Of a DNA stretch of 64,000 nucleotides, positions 27,423 to 40,500 are shown piece by piece. The stretch comes from an uncultured SAR86 cluster bacterium. GTDB lineage: Bacteria > Pseudomonadota > Gammaproteobacteria > Magnimaribacterales > Magnimaribacteraceae. Every line of letters starts with the position of its first letter. The stretch's first letter is position 1. Below the pieces are notes generated by a model. It did no database searches, was not told the origin of the DNA, and was given only the letters and a program-made list of their open reading frames with translations. The stretch covers positions 30,917-94,916 of the forward strand of contig CACBBD010000004.1 of assembly GCA_902537425.1 (NCBI GenBank), given 5' to 3'. Both the position numbers and the translations under genes were made by a program.

Positions 27423-29122
27423 TATCTGGGTTGATTAAGTTTATTAATGATCTCTTCCTTCGGGCCATCCTCAACAATTTGACCTTCATTCATCACTATA
27501 ATTCTATCCACAAGATTTAAGAGAGGCATTCTATGTGTAACTATGAGCATAGTTGAGTTTTGCATTATGGAACCCATTTGACTGATGAAAATATTTTCAG
27601 CATTCATATCCATAGCTGATGTTGGCTCATCTAGAATAAAATGAGATGGTTTATGCACAATAGCTCTTGCAAGAGCTATAGATTGTCTTTGACCACCCGA
27701 TAGTCCTTTTCCACCATCTGATAATTGAAGATCATATCCTCCTGGAATTTTTGAAACAAAATCATCTAATCCTGAAAGCTTTCCAGCATTTATCAAATCT
27801 TCCTGATTGATGTTATGTCTTCCCATTGTAATATTCTCTCTTATCGATCCGGAGAATAATTGAACGTCCTGTAATACAATTCCAATAGATCTTGAAAGAT
27901 CATCTGTATGAAGTTGTCTTATATCGGTACCGTCATACATGACGAGACCATCTGAAGCCTTGAAAAGACCAGATGCAAGTTTCATTAAAGTGCTTTTACC
28001 TGAACCATTTCTTCCTAATATAGCTACCTTCTCACCTTCACTAACAGATAGGTTAATATTTCTTAAAGTATCTATGTCTGCTTCAGGATACCTATACGTT
28101 GTATCTTTAAATTCTATACTTCCTAATTTTTCTCTTCTAATTGCACCTTTATTTTTTTCTGAAACATCATCTGCTTGCGTTTCTTCCATAAAGGATGCAA
28201 GTCTTCTGTAAGAAGTCTTGGCATTATTAGCCCTACCGAATAAATTTGCTATTTGTGCTAACGGTGCGAGGGTCCTTGATGACAATAAGACAGCTGCAAC
28301 CATTCCTCCCATACTCACTGTTCCTTCTGAAACAAGAAAAACTCCATAAAAAACTATTCCCACTAAGCAGATTTGTTGAGCAGATTGTGCGGAATTAACA
28401 GCTATTTGTGCTAAAGCTCGTGATAATCTACTACGACTAGATTGTTTAGTTGCAGCATCCTTCCATCTTTCTTTAACTAAGTCACCACCACCTAAAACTT
28501 TAATTGATTCAATACCCGTTATTGTCTCCACTAGTACCGACTGTTTTTCTTGATTATGCTGACCCAAATCTTCACTTACTCTTGCTAAGAATGGTTGAAT
28601 TAAGATTCCTATTAATAAAACTACTGGAACAGCAACTAGGGGTATGTAAGCCAAAGGTCCGGCAATAAGATAAATAACAAAAATAAATAAAAATATAAAC
28701 GGTATATCTACAATCAACGATAATGTAGCTGAAGTAAAAAAATCTCTTACAGAGTCAAATTCTCTGAAAGTATTAGCCGTTGCACCGACAGGTCCAGTTA
28801 CAACAGCTGTAGGTGCATCAAGTAATCTATTGAAAATAGTATCTCCAACATTCTTATCAACATATTCACCAGCGTAATCAATAAAATATGTTTTTAACAT
28901 CTTCAAAACAAAATCAAAAATAATCACAAGAGCCATACCTATCGTAAGTGCATAGAGAGATTCATAAGCAGAATTAGGAAGGACTCTGTCATAAACCACC
29001 ATGATGAAAATAGAACTTCCTACAGACATGAAATTGACCAGAGTAGCTGCCAACATAACTTTGTAGTAAGTCTGTTTATTTTCTAGAAAAGCAGACCAAA
29101 ACCAGTGATCTATAAGTTTCAT
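27422..29122 (-). CDS. Type I secretion ABC transporter (permease/ATPase)
   Basis: Energises export of the giant RTX protein. A six-helix transmembrane domain (about residues 15-300) precedes the nucleotide-binding domain with Walker A ILGRNGSGKSTLMK, Q-loop, signature LSGGQRQSIALARA, Walker B FILDEPTSAMD and H-loop VTHRM. Sequence style is that of LapB-type adhesin exporters, but the 566-residue protein begins at the membrane domain and lacks the N-terminal C39-like peptidase domain of LapB/HlyB; in this respect it resembles PrtD. It overlaps both neighbours by one base. Confidence 0.95.
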   Translation of the reverse strand: MKLIDHWFWSAFLENKQTYYKVMLAATLVNFMSVGSSIFIMVVYDRVLPNSAYESLYALTIGMALVIIFDFVLKMLKTYFIDYAGEYVDKNVGDTIFNRLLDAPTAVVTGPVGATANTFREFDSVRDFFTSATLSLIVDIPFIFLFIFVIYLIAGPLAYIPLVAVPVVLLIGILIQPFLARVSEDLGQHNQEKQSVLVETITGIESIKVLGGGDLVKERWKDAATKQSSRSRLSRALAQIAVNSAQSAQQICLVGIVFYGVFLVSEGTVSMGGMVAAVLLSSRTLAPLAQIANLFGRANNAKTSYRRLASFMEETQADDVSEKNKGAIRREKLGSIEFKDTTYRYPEADIDTLRNINLSVSEGEKVAILGRNGSGKSTLMKLASGLFKASDGLVMYDGTDIRQLHTDDLSRSIGIVLQDVQLFSGSIRENITMGRHNINQEDLINAGKLSGLDDFVSKIPGGYDLQLSDGGKGLSGGQRQSIALARAIVHKPSHFILDEPTSAMDMNAENIFISQMGSIMQNSTMLIVTHRMPLLNLVDRIIVMNEGQIVEDGPKEEIINKLNQPR

Positions 29123-30447
29123 TAATTCACCCTTATTGCAAATTCAGTTCCAAGCTCGCCAGTAAGCTTTGTATAAGAATACCTCTCAATTTGGGATGAC
29201 CTTATAGCTTCTAAAAGTGCTTGAGAAGATTCCAAAAAGTCCCTTTCAGTTTGTAGAAGATCTAGAAGTAATACATTAGAAGTTTGAAACTGTTCATTAG
29301 CATAATACTGTGACTGTTTATTTGCTTTGTAAGCATTTTGATATGCTTCTATATTGTTAGGAATAAGTTTGATATTTTGGAGAGAATTACTCATCTCAGC
29401 TTCAATTTGTCTAATAATTGCATCCTTGTTATTCATATAAGCACTTGATTCAGCTATCGCCTGCTCTTTTAAGGCCCTATTCTTTCCACCTGTATAAAGA
29501 TCATATGAAAGATTCAATCCTGAATAGACGTCATATTCATCAGATTGCTCTGTAAGATTATATTGGCTGCCCCGTATTTCTAAATCAAGTCTAGGAAGAG
29601 ATTCACCTTGTACCTTTTGAGCATTATAGATAGAAGCTTCTAAAGAACTTAATGCTCTAAGGATATTAGGATTATTTGTCATCATTAAATTTCTGGATTC
29701 TTCTAAAGTTCTAAATTGTATATTTAAATTCTCTGGAGGGAGTTTTCTTGGAAGTTCATTTGCTGGAAAATAAACTCTATACTCTGATATGGCTTTACTT
29801 AAGTTTTGTCTTACAGTTATTAGCTTAGCATAAGCTTCTGCCTCTCTAGCAACGGCTCTACTTAGTTCTCTTGGAGCAGATAAACCACCTTCTACTTTTT
29901 GTTGAATTCTTTCTTTGATAGCAGTATGCCTTTTATAAGACTCATTTATAGTATCGGTAAAAATTGTATAAGCTGAAACATTTATATAACTGATTACGGA
30001 TCTATAAATAAGGTCCAAAATTGTAGCTGAAAGTTCAGCTCTTTTTGCATCGAATAATGCTTCTGACTTAGATATATCACTTCTAGTTGCCCCAAAATCA
30101 TACAAAAGCTGGCTTATAGTTATAGTTGCGTCAGTCTTATGATCTGATCTTGATTTTTCAAAAAGATTATTTGCACCATCCTCGAAGCTTTTATCTAACT
30201 GATTATTAGAATCTACTATCAACCTGATTTGAGGTAATAAATTTGCCTTGCTTCCTTTGAGATTAGCTCCAGCTGCTTTTAGGGAATCGAGTGATGATAA
30301 GTATTCTGGATGATTACTCACTGCATCACTAACTTGTTTTATAAAGACTTCATATTCTGATGAACTCATATACGGATCTAATAAATCATCACTTATTAGA
30401 AAATTACTTAAAGAAGCTATTGCAATAATTGCTATGAAAGATTTCAT
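29122..30447 (-). CDS. TolC-family outer-membrane channel
   Basis: 441 residues with a signal peptide (MKSFIAIIAIASLSNFLIS). Two outer-membrane-factor halves are visible: long helices with NLLPQIRLIVDSN and ATITISQLLYDFGATRSD in the first, and ESLPRLDLEIRGSQYN and NLSYDLYTGGKNRALKEQAI in the second, as in LapE/TolC-type type I secretion channels. It provides the exit duct for the giant protein. Eight bases separate it from the upstream outer-membrane protein gene; the stop overlaps the ABC gene start. Confidence 0.93.
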   Translation of the reverse strand: MKSFIAIIAIASLSNFLISDDLLDPYMSSSEYEVFIKQVSDAVSNHPEYLSSLDSLKAAGANLKGSKANLLPQIRLIVDSNNQLDKSFEDGANNLFEKSRSDHKTDATITISQLLYDFGATRSDISKSEALFDAKRAELSATILDLIYRSVISYINVSAYTIFTDTINESYKRHTAIKERIQQKVEGGLSAPRELSRAVAREAEAYAKLITVRQNLSKAISEYRVYFPANELPRKLPPENLNIQFRTLEESRNLMMTNNPNILRALSSLEASIYNAQKVQGESLPRLDLEIRGSQYNLTEQSDEYDVYSGLNLSYDLYTGGKNRALKEQAIAESSAYMNNKDAIIRQIEAEMSNSLQNIKLIPNNIEAYQNAYKANKQSQYYANEQFQTSNVLLLDLLQTERDFLESSQALLEAIRSSQIERYSYTKLTGELGTEFAIRVN

Positions 30448-30455
30448 GAATTTAT

Positions 30456-31556
30456 TTAAAAATTTAATATTAATCCAGCATTTACCTGTCCATAAGGATG
30501 ATCAAATAAATGATTTGATCTCCTATTATAAGCCAAAGGATTTTCACCTATGAGATAGTTTGAGGAAGCAGATACTTTTAAATAAAGAAGACTATTATCA
30601 GTTAGCGAGTAAAAGAGAGACAAATCAATGAGATGATTATTACTAAAGTCTTTTTTAGCAGGATTATTTAAATAGTCCTTTCTTTTAACCTTTATAAAGC
30701 TATACATCCCAGAAATAGCAAATTTCTCTCCAAATGGTATTAGATTACTGATGGAATACTTTAATGTATTTTCCTGCCAAGGTGTTGTCTGAGGTAATTC
30801 TGCCTTAAATTGATCTAATAATTGACCAGCATTTCTGTTATCAACAGTTAATCCTCTAATAAAAGAATCAGATGTATTTAATATAGATGAAGTAAAATCT
30901 TGATTTATCTCTGAATTTTTAAAAGAAAAGGTATGATTAAAATTGAATAAACCCATGGACTTAGAAGATAATCTTAAATAAATACCTTGAGATTTAGATT
31001 TTCCTGATGTTTTGAGTACAGGTTCGTAAATTAATTCTCCACTAGCTCTGTAAGCTTCACTATTTAGAATATTTAATTCCGCTTCAATGCAAGAACCACC
31101 AATGACAGTTTCACCAAAAGCATAACAATCTATCGTTACTGGATCTTGGTCTTCATTTCTAAGAAGTAATCCTATCTGTATATAACTATTTTTATTCTCA
31201 TGAAAATTATAAGAGATAGTAAGTGTTTCACTAATGACATCAGTTTCAATGAATCTGGGAATAGATAACCTCTCTACTTCACCTGAAGAGTCATTAGATT
31301 CAAAAGAAAGTTTCCATTGATCAAATTGATAACCAAGATAATAACTATTTATTAATGCTTCTTTAGGTTTTGTAGACTCTAAGTTATCTGCGTAGTTAAG
31401 AATATCCAGAGATTGATCAAATCTACTATGAGAAATACCAATTGTAAATTGATTATCAAGTCTGTTGGCAAGTATATTTTCTAATGATTCATACTCTGTT
31501 GTATAAAATAGTAAGGGCTGCATAAGCAGCCCTAATGATATGATCAGTTTTTTCAA
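30456..31556 (-). CDS. Putative outer-membrane beta-barrel protein linked to the secretion operon
   Basis: 366 residues with a signal peptide (MKKLIISLGLLMQPLLFYTT) and many amphipathic strands in the mature part (YLGYQFDQWKLSFES, ISETLTISYNFHE, YIQIGLLLRNED, KFAISGMYSFIKV). The chain ends in GLILNF, with the terminal aromatic residue expected by the BAM complex. Two cysteines (CYAFGETVIGGSC) may form a disulfide loop. No known porin or receptor family is recognised. The position between the giant protein and its TolC suggests it anchors, receives or shields the secreted protein. Confidence 0.7.
   Translation of the reverse strand: MKKLIISLGLLMQPLLFYTTEYESLENILANRLDNQFTIGISHSRFDQSLDILNYADNLESTKPKEALINSYYLGYQFDQWKLSFESNDSSGEVERLSIPRFIETDVISETLTISYNFHENKNSYIQIGLLLRNEDQDPVTIDCYAFGETVIGGSCIEAELNILNSEAYRASGELIYEPVLKTSGKSKSQGIYLRLSSKSMGLFNFNHTFSFKNSEINQDFTSSILNTSDSFIRGLTVDNRNAGQLLDQFKAELPQTTPWQENTLKYSISNLIPFGEKFAISGMYSFIKVKRKDYLNNPAKKDFSNNHLIDLSLFYSLTDNSLLYLKVSASSNYLIGENPLAYNRRSNHLFDHPYGQVNAGLILNF
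31514..31533 (-). terminator. Perfect hairpin just inside the outer-membrane protein gene
   Basis: AGGGCTGC (31514-31521) and GCAGCCCT (31526-31533) form a perfect 8-base stem with a 4-base loop. In the minus-strand mRNA it lies about 30 bases after the stop of the giant gene and 20 bases into the next gene. There is no clean U-tract, so it could be an attenuator or a 3'-end stabiliser rather than a full terminator. Confidence 0.4.
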
Positions 31557-31564
31557 AAATAGTC

Positions 31565-34500
31565 CTACACTATATCAATAGAAATCAAGATTTCTTCTTC
31601 ATAGATCTCATCAATTATGGAAATGCTATTATCGTCTGAAGGGATAGCTATATCTTGATTTGAAAGTAAGTCGCAAATATTAGCAACTTCTAATACAGGA
31701 TCAGGGTTATCTAAATTACCAAATTCAAATCCGGGAGAATCATCTACTAGCCCTGTAACATAAAAAGCATTTTCTATATCATCATTTCCTGAATTAAGAG
31801 CACTGTCTTCAGTCTCTAAGCCTGCATCTGAAATATTAGTACTGATTGTCACACCTGATAATGATGATGTTGCATAATTAGCATCAACTAGAACAAAATC
31901 ATCAGATGTTATACTAGATGCAGTTGTGTTCCATAGAATTAGCCAATATTGATAATCACTATCTCCACCCCTTTCTGCAGCTCCAGTTAAAAGGAAAGTA
32001 TGATTGGACATTGTTCCCGTTCCTTGTTGAACTACAATAGTTTTTCCTGACCAATCAGATCCTCTTAATCCAATCTTATCAGAACCATCTTGGAAATCAG
32101 TTATGACACCTTGGATACTGTAATATTCATCAAAATTAATACTTAAATCTTGATTGCTATCATTTCCGTTGAATGAATTACCAGAATCCCACTTCCAGCC
32201 AGTATTGTATTCAATCACGAACACATCATTACCATTACCACCAGTCATTTTAATTTGATGTTGTGAGTTAGAATACAGAGTATCATTTCCGTCACCACCA
32301 TCTAAAAGTGAGGTGCGACCTGAATTATTAGAATCTTTAATTATGTCATCTCCGGCACCACCGAAAATCATATAATTACTGTTATCGTCAGACAGAGTGA
32401 TATCATCATTACCAGCAAAACCTTGATAGAGTACATTCGTATTTGCAGTGTTAAGATTTATGGTGTCATTACCACTAGTGCCTTCTGAAAAAGTGACAGC
32501 ACCTTGTTGATAAGATGTATCTCTGAGACCTTCTCCAGTTGGGAAAAGTAAATTCGCGTAAGCAGAGGAGTCTGTATCAATGGTTCTATCATAGACTAAC
32601 CCAGATGCTGGCAATGCTGTAGTTGCACCAGTATATTTAAAACCAGAGTCGGTATAAATATCATTTATCAAAGCCGTGTTCAGATCTGCACTGGCAGTAG
32701 AAGTAAACTCAGATAGATTTAAAGTATTAAATCCTACAGACAGAGCTGCCATATCTTTCGCCATCTCCGAACCGTCAATTTTAAGAGAATCCTGTATTCC
32801 AGATGGGCCTCTTACAGCCATCACGTAAGTATTAATTAACTCCATAACCGCCTTTGCAATTGGAGAATACACAGTAACGTCATCTGATATTTCACCTGAT
32901 AAATAAGTTGAGATATCACTTATATCTGTATTACTTAATAATATATCAGTAAAGCTAGTTGAAGAAGAGCTTAAGTCTGCAGAATTTGCATCTGTTAAGG
33001 TCTTTAATTCAGTTACTAAAGTTGTAGATAATTTTGTAAGCATTTTATCTACTACTGAATTTAGATCTATAGAAGAAGCGCTTTCATCATCATTAATAGT
33101 AACGGTGACAGAATTTTTTGGTAATACGACTTTTCCTTCTGATCCTGAAGCTATTCGTAGCCCATAGACTATGGTTTCGTCACTTTCAGTTACTGAATCA
33201 TTTCTCACATCTACATTTATGACGGCAGAACTTTGCCCTTGAACGAAAGTAACTGATCTATATCCAGTTTCATCTGACCACCACCAGAAATCATCATTTT
33301 GGGAAGCTGTTCCAGAACTATCCAGGTTGTACTCAATTGTGAATGTCTCTGTTGCAGGTTTACTAAGCTTTAATTCTATTTGATTCCAACCTCTTGCTTC
33401 AGATACCGTTATATCATTTATATAAACGACTGGTGTTGTTGTAGTTGCAACACTGAATGGGGCAACGACTTTTGTAAAAGTTTCACCAGAAGAAGTTGTT
33501 AATGTAGCTCCAGTAAAATCGAGTTCCATATAGTAATCACCATTACTTGCGGTAGTAGTAGTAAAGTAAGTACTTAAATTAGTTTGAGGTATACCTCTTG
33601 CAAAAACTTCATTGAAATCTACAACAAATTTTGGCACGCCACTAGAAGAGGTCTCTATAGTAACCATATTTCCGCTTTGCTCCAGGGTTGTTGAGGTAGT
33701 GGTACCATCCTCACCAGTATAGATAACCGTTATATCGGATGAATTTGGTACATAAACATACTGGGAGGACCCAACTTCTTGAGTCGGATCAACAAGTACT
33801 TGGAATTTAATTTCTATGGCTCTCTCTCCGCTGTCAATTGCAGAGTTTGAACCGTCAATTAATTTTCCTGTGAAATCAATAGTTTGTGCTGTTGAAGGCA
33901 GAGTGCCTACTTCTACCTCTATTTTTAGTCCCTTTGCACCATCTTTCAAATCTAAAGCATCCTGTAGTGCGGCCTGATTAACCTGAATTTGAGATGAATC
34001 CAGTGTCAAAACATTACTAGTTACACTGTAACTTGGTGTATGCACAACATTTTGAGATCCTTCATGATCAGTGATAGTAACTGGATTAGTTTTTGCAAGT
34101 CTAAAACCATCAAATGAAGTTTGACCTGTAATAACTTCCGCTACAGAATCTATTAGAGCCTGACTAGAAGCTTGTTTAATTGAGGTTTGTTGGGCTGTTG
34201 TAAGATTAGCAGCAGTGTAACCAGTTACATTTGATGTTGCACTCACTTTTGTATTTACATCTGCTAATGCGTCAGTAATTACTTGCATACCAGTCTTGGT
34301 TGCTGTATCACTAATTATTGTTAAAAGATTATTTAAAGTAAATATATTTAAATTAAAAAGCTCCCATTCACCAACTGTTGTCTGTCCATCGAGCCTGTTC
34401 TTAATGTCATAGAATCTCTCACCATAAAAGTTACCATCACCTTCCATCCAAAGTGGATCCATTCCAAACGCCTTGAGTGAATCTGTAACCGTGGTTTTAT

Positions 34501-37500
34501 CTAAAATACTTCTATCAATATTCTGCATACTCAATGCTACTGAAGACATTGGACTTAACGAATATTCGCCCCAATCTCTTCCCGAAGTAAGTTTAAGATT
34601 AGAGTTAATTTTATAAATACTTGTGTTAGCAACACCAGTACCCGCATTGTAACCACCAGAAGCAAGTATAGGTGCATCCGTATCTGATTTGCTTACGGAT
34701 AGATTGAAACGACCATCAATTTCAGTTGTAGCTGCAGGCTCTCCAGCATCTTTGATACCATCATTATCTAAATCTTGCCACACTGTTGCAGAAGCTAGAC
34801 TATAAGATCCAACCATAGCTGTACCAGAAACCGTTAAGCTTCCGTCACCTAACGTATCTTCTACTTGAAAATAAAATTGTTTTTTAACTGCAGTTGATTT
34901 TCCATCTGTAATTTGGACATAAACATTGAACCAGGTTTTACCATCCTCATAACTCAAAGTAGATTTTGGAGTTACAACTCCAGTGGAGGAAAGTTGTAAA
35001 GGCGCATCAGCTATTGCTCCACCTGTTTCACCACCCTCCATTTCACCCCAAGCTCCATCAGTATTGCTTACTCCAATTAAAGTCCAAGTTAATGCATCGA
35101 AGTCAAGATCAAATCCCTTAATTTGAATTGATTGATCGGCAGCATCATCTATAAATTTGGAATCACTACCCCACATATCTTTGAAGAAAGGGATTTTATT
35201 TGTTGAGTCATATCCAGCATAATCGGGTAAATTTCTTACATCAATATACATGGTGTAGGAATTAGTGGCATTTGATTCACCAGAACCATCATCACCAATA
35301 ACACGAATTTGATATTGGTTATACATTCTAAGCATATTTTGATCAAAGCTACTAAAGTCAGCCTCAGAGGTGCCAACACTTGATGCTCCAGTTGAGATTG
35401 AAACAGGAGCTTCGTAATTTGGAGCTACTTTGAATGTGACTTCACCAGTAGTTGCATTAATATCGAATAATGCAGCATCAGGATATGAAGCATCTAACGA
35501 ATAGGTTATTGTGTCACCATCAGCATCCCATGAATCTTTAACGGCGCCAAAAACTGATGTTGAATTTTCATATACAGTTGTGTATTGATACCAGAAATCA
35601 GGTTGAGTATTCTCTCCAGCTACAGCTTTCCCCAGATCTCTTTTTGTATGAATAACAGTTATACCTTGTTCTATGTGGACTCGACCATCCCATAACTCGT
35701 AAACATTGTAAGTAATGCCATCTTCAACAGTAGTTCCTTTAGCTCTAAAGGCCTCAAACTGTGTCTTGATAGTACTTCCTTCATTGTAGCTGTATTCATG
35801 ACCTAATAATCTGACAGTATCTGTGTCATCACCTCGAATGGTCCAGGTCCTGTTATCCCAGCTCATTCTTTGCAAAGCATCCCAAGTAATATTCAGAACA
35901 TCACCAAAACTAGCACCAGCAGCTAGAGTATCAACAATGGATGATTGAGAGTCTCTTAAATCAATTTTCTCTATACTCTCAACTCTATTTCTCCATCCCT
36001 CCTCATTAACTGTATTGCCGGACTCATCTTCATATGTCCAAGTTTCTTTCACAGAAACAAGTTTATTTAGGTCAATACCTGTATAGTCTGGTAAAGAGTC
36101 AGCATCAGTTCCATCATCAACTTCTAGGCCTACACTGCTTAAGCCCGACATAACAAGTGTATCTGTTCCGCTTCCACCTTTTATAAACTCAGGTAAAGAA
36201 GTTATATTTGTAAAATCAAATTTATCATTACCAGAACCACCGTCTAATACATCTAGACCCTCTCCTACTTTAATAGTATCGTCACCTGCACCACCATCTA
36301 TAGCATCAGCTCCAGCACCACCATCTAAGATATCAGCTCCTTGATCTCCAAATATTACATCATCACCAGCTCCACCTAAGATTGTGTCATCTCCTTTTTT
36401 ACCAAAGATTGTTTCTTTTGCATCTGTACCTGTTAAAGAATCTGCTTCAGCTGTACCTGTTAAGTTAGTTAATGAATCTGCATTTGTGTAAGAGGAGAAT
36501 TTAGAAAGGAGATTTCTTTCAAAAGTACTCTCTAATTCTCTATTAAAGTCGCTGAATCGATTCTCTTGGTAATCACCAAACCATTCCTCGGCTTGAGTTT
36601 GTTGATCTGCAGTTGAAAAGAAAGCGAAGTCAAAATTAATTTCTTCAGCAATTGCTTTAAAATCAATATCCATTAATGAGCCTTGTACGGCAGAAATTTG
36701 GCTAAGGACGAGGTCCACAAGTTGGGTATCGAGAGCTGCATCACCAGTTTGCACATCTGCTGCTGAAAAGAAATCTGTTTCAGCAATAGACAATTTTCCA
36801 ACATTATCAGAAATTACATCATTAATATTTATGAATACCTTGAAGGCTATATTTCCAGTTCTTTCTGAGTTTTCCCAATCTACATCGTATCCACCCCATT
36901 CTTGCTTTCTAAGTTGAATGCTTGTAAAAGTAGATCCTGTAAACAATAACTCATAGATATTATCTTTGTTTCCATCTTTTGGATCTTCGAAATCTAAGTT
37001 TTCAGATCGAGGAACATATAATGTTCCATCACTGGCGACAGCAAAATTTTGAAAAAAGGATGCGTTATCAAATTCAGTATAGTCTAGTCCTAACCAAACA
37101 AATTGCCCATCCGGAAGTTGCAAAATAGGGGTATCTCTACCATCTCCATCTTGAATAGTGGTAACACTTGCCCCTATAGCATCTTTAATATTTCCTAGAA
37201 CATTGTCATATTGAGGTCCTACTTCTGTTACGTCAGTGTCTTTTGATATAGTGCTTGCATCTATATCTAGAAGAACTGCAATGATTCCTCCCTCTGTAAG
37301 ACCTTGATCTTCAGCTCTTTTCCCAGTCAACATCACAAAAGTATGTGCTGAAAGGTCTCCTGTACCTTGAACAAATGAAATATCAGCTTTGGAAAGATTC
37401 GGTACATTATTTCCAGTCCAACCAAGGGTAGTTAGAGCTAACGTATCTTCTCCAGGTGTAAAATCAGAAATTAGAGCTACTCTAGTCCAATTTAGTTCAG

Positions 37501-40500
37501 TAGCTAGATCTAGTACGCCATCTCTATTTTCGTCATATCCATTAATACCTTCTGCAGCTCCTTCTACGAAATTTTTTGCGTAATCTCTGATTCCAAAATT
37601 TGCAGGATTTTCGAGATGTTCCCCGCTTAACTGGAAAATGTCAGCACCAGCTCCACCGGTTAAATAACCTTCTCTAAAATTATCAAAATTATCATTACCT
37701 GCGCCACCATCAATATATTGAAATCCATTATTTTCTCTTACAAAAATGTCATCTCCATCTGTTCCCAAGACATTTCTGCTGCCTTCGCCTGTATCTATTT
37801 TCTCTGCAATTTCATCTACTGTGAAAACTAACGGAGAAGCTGGAGTAGCAATAGGATCTAGAGAACCTTCATCTTTTTCTCTGACTTCAATTCTTACTGT
37901 TTTTGTTATGGAACTTCCGTCAGCAGCAGTTTTAGTTAAATTAAATTCATATATGTTGTCACCATCAGCATCAGCGGGTGAAGAAAAAACAGGTCTATTA
38001 GCAAAGAATACTTGTGTCCCCCAGTCAGTATCTCTAACAAGGAATTTATCAGCATCCGCTCCACCAGTAATTGTGGAGGTAACACTTCCTGCAAATGTTA
38101 TAGCCTGGAGCTCCTCAATAGTTTGAGGATTAACTCCTTGTTGATGGTCAATGTTCCAAACATCACCTACAACAAAAACATTTTGTTGAGTTGTTCCTGC
38201 AATTGTTACATCTGTTAACGTCGCAACTGCCGCTTGATTTTCAGCAACACTAAAATGATTTGGAGCTTCATCTTCCCACCAATCTGGGAAAGTAACAGCT
38301 GGATCATTTGAATTTGAATTAACTACAAATAATAAATCAGCTCTTGTTCCAACTGATTCAACTCCATTTCCGTGAATTTCTATGTTTACTAATAGCTCAT
38401 AGACATTATCGCCATTAGAATCTTTTGGATCTTCAAAATCTAAAGAGTTCCCATCACGCAAACTTAGATAGTATTTTCCATCTTCATGATTGAGATAGAA
38501 CATTGAATTATCTTTAATTTTATTACCTGCATCATCACGATCTGGTAACCAAACGTTTACATTTAGACTTGGATCTAACCCTTCTAGCCCGGCTATTTGC
38601 AGTTCTATTCCGTTGTAAATTTCCGTATTGGTGAGTGTATCGGGATCATAACTGCTCCACGCTCTCATTATTGAATGTTCTTCAACATTAATTACATTGC
38701 TAGCCAGGGTTGGTTTAGTGCTCGTAGAGTAGGTTCTTGAATAATCCCAATCGGGGATTTCCATAACAAATTCAACAACTTGCTGGAAATTATCGGAGTT
38801 ATCAGTAATAGTAATTTCTACTATATATTCTCCATCAGCATTTGAGTCATTGGGATTGGAGGGATCAGGAGCTGCATCCTTAAAAGATAAAGAACCATTA
38901 TCGCTTACTCTGAATAAATCTTTGTCAGCACCACCAGTAATAGCATATGAAAAATCTCCAGACTCTTGTACATCAGGATTTAGTGCATCTCCATTGACCA
39001 TATAGCCAATGCCAGAAACAGTTTCTAATTCAAACGATTTACCAGCTACCGCTTGGGAGTTTAACACTGCGTCATTAGACATACCGCTGTGGACTTCACA
39101 ATAATAATAAAGTGTAGATGGAGTATTGGCATCTACAGTTAAAATAACAGATCCAGAGGCAGAGGTTACCCCTGTTGTAAATTCTACACCTCCCCCGTGG
39201 GTACCATCCTGAGTAGTACTAAGTTTAAAGGGATGACCTGAATTTGAAGAGTCACTTACATCGAAAGTATAAGTGGCACCTATATCAAAAGTAAAATTTG
39301 GTGCGAGAACACCATCAAAATAGAACTTATTACCATTACCATCATTTGCAACAGTCACAACTATCGTTTGGTCTTCAGGCGTACCAGCAATGGTTACAGT
39401 TTCAATAGTTGAAACAGGAATACCGAATGCCTCTTTAGGCAGAATTTGTTCATCATTTCTGTAATCAATTTGTTTTTCTACGAAAGATGTAAATTTATCA
39501 AGTGTAAAATCCAATGCACCTGTAACTAAATTAGTGAAAACTTTAGTTGCTTGAGTAAATGAAGCAGTAAGTATTTCATTAAAATTAGTAATAGCATCAC
39601 TAGAAGCAGATACAGAATTTAATAAAGTAGTTACTTCGTCTGGAGTTCTGCCTTCAGCAAGTGCCAAGTAGACACCCAGATCACCAGTTTTAACTGTCCA
39701 ATTGTAAGTTGTAAAATCATTACCCCAATTTCCATCATTCAACTGAGTTGTAGGGTCTTTGAGATAAGCTTTAACTTGATCAGCTGTTAATTGCCATTGA
39801 CCTGTATTTCCCTGTATTTCGTTTCCATTTGAATCATAGCGAAGCCTCTCTCCGCTGTAATTTAAGTAAATTGCTTGTGACCAAAGCTCTTGTCCGTATT
39901 CATCAAATGGTATCCATCTTGAGTAACTATCATTGAATGTAGAAGCTCTATTATATTCAAAGCCCATATCAACTATTTGATCAATCTGAGAATCACTTAG
40001 GTTTTCAAATGTTAGGCCTGTCATGGTTTCCATTAATCTCACCATTTTGACCATCTGTTCAGCATAGTACTTTCCGACCATGTCGGTTACTCCACCATCA
40101 GGTCCAAAATTTACCCTTCCTAGGTAGGGATCTGGTTGTTGAGAATCCAACACATCCACCATGAGAACAGCCCACTCTCCGAGTGTTTTAGTGGATCCAA
40201 GGAAAGTTACAGTCTCACCTGTATAGCCATCTAAACTTTTAAAAGTGGTAAAGTTTGTTGCAGGATCAAATCCCATTTCAGAGAGAATAATGTTTTTGAT
40301 TTCTAAAATAATTGCGGACGTAGCATTAGCGATAACTTGGTCGAATTGACCAGAACCATCAGCTTTCATTTCAAATATTTTTGTTAAGTCTTCAGAAGCA
40401 AGAATGGCCTCAACGATTTTGTCATTAAATGTATCACTAGTAGAATCAAGTAAGTCTTCTAGGCCATCTAGTTCGATGACAATTCGTGGTTGTGTTTCCA

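Noticed and set aside
36220..36440. Periodic repeats resembling a CRISPR array
   Set aside because: Period is 27 bases coding for RTX nonapeptides within one long frame; no spacers and no cas genes.
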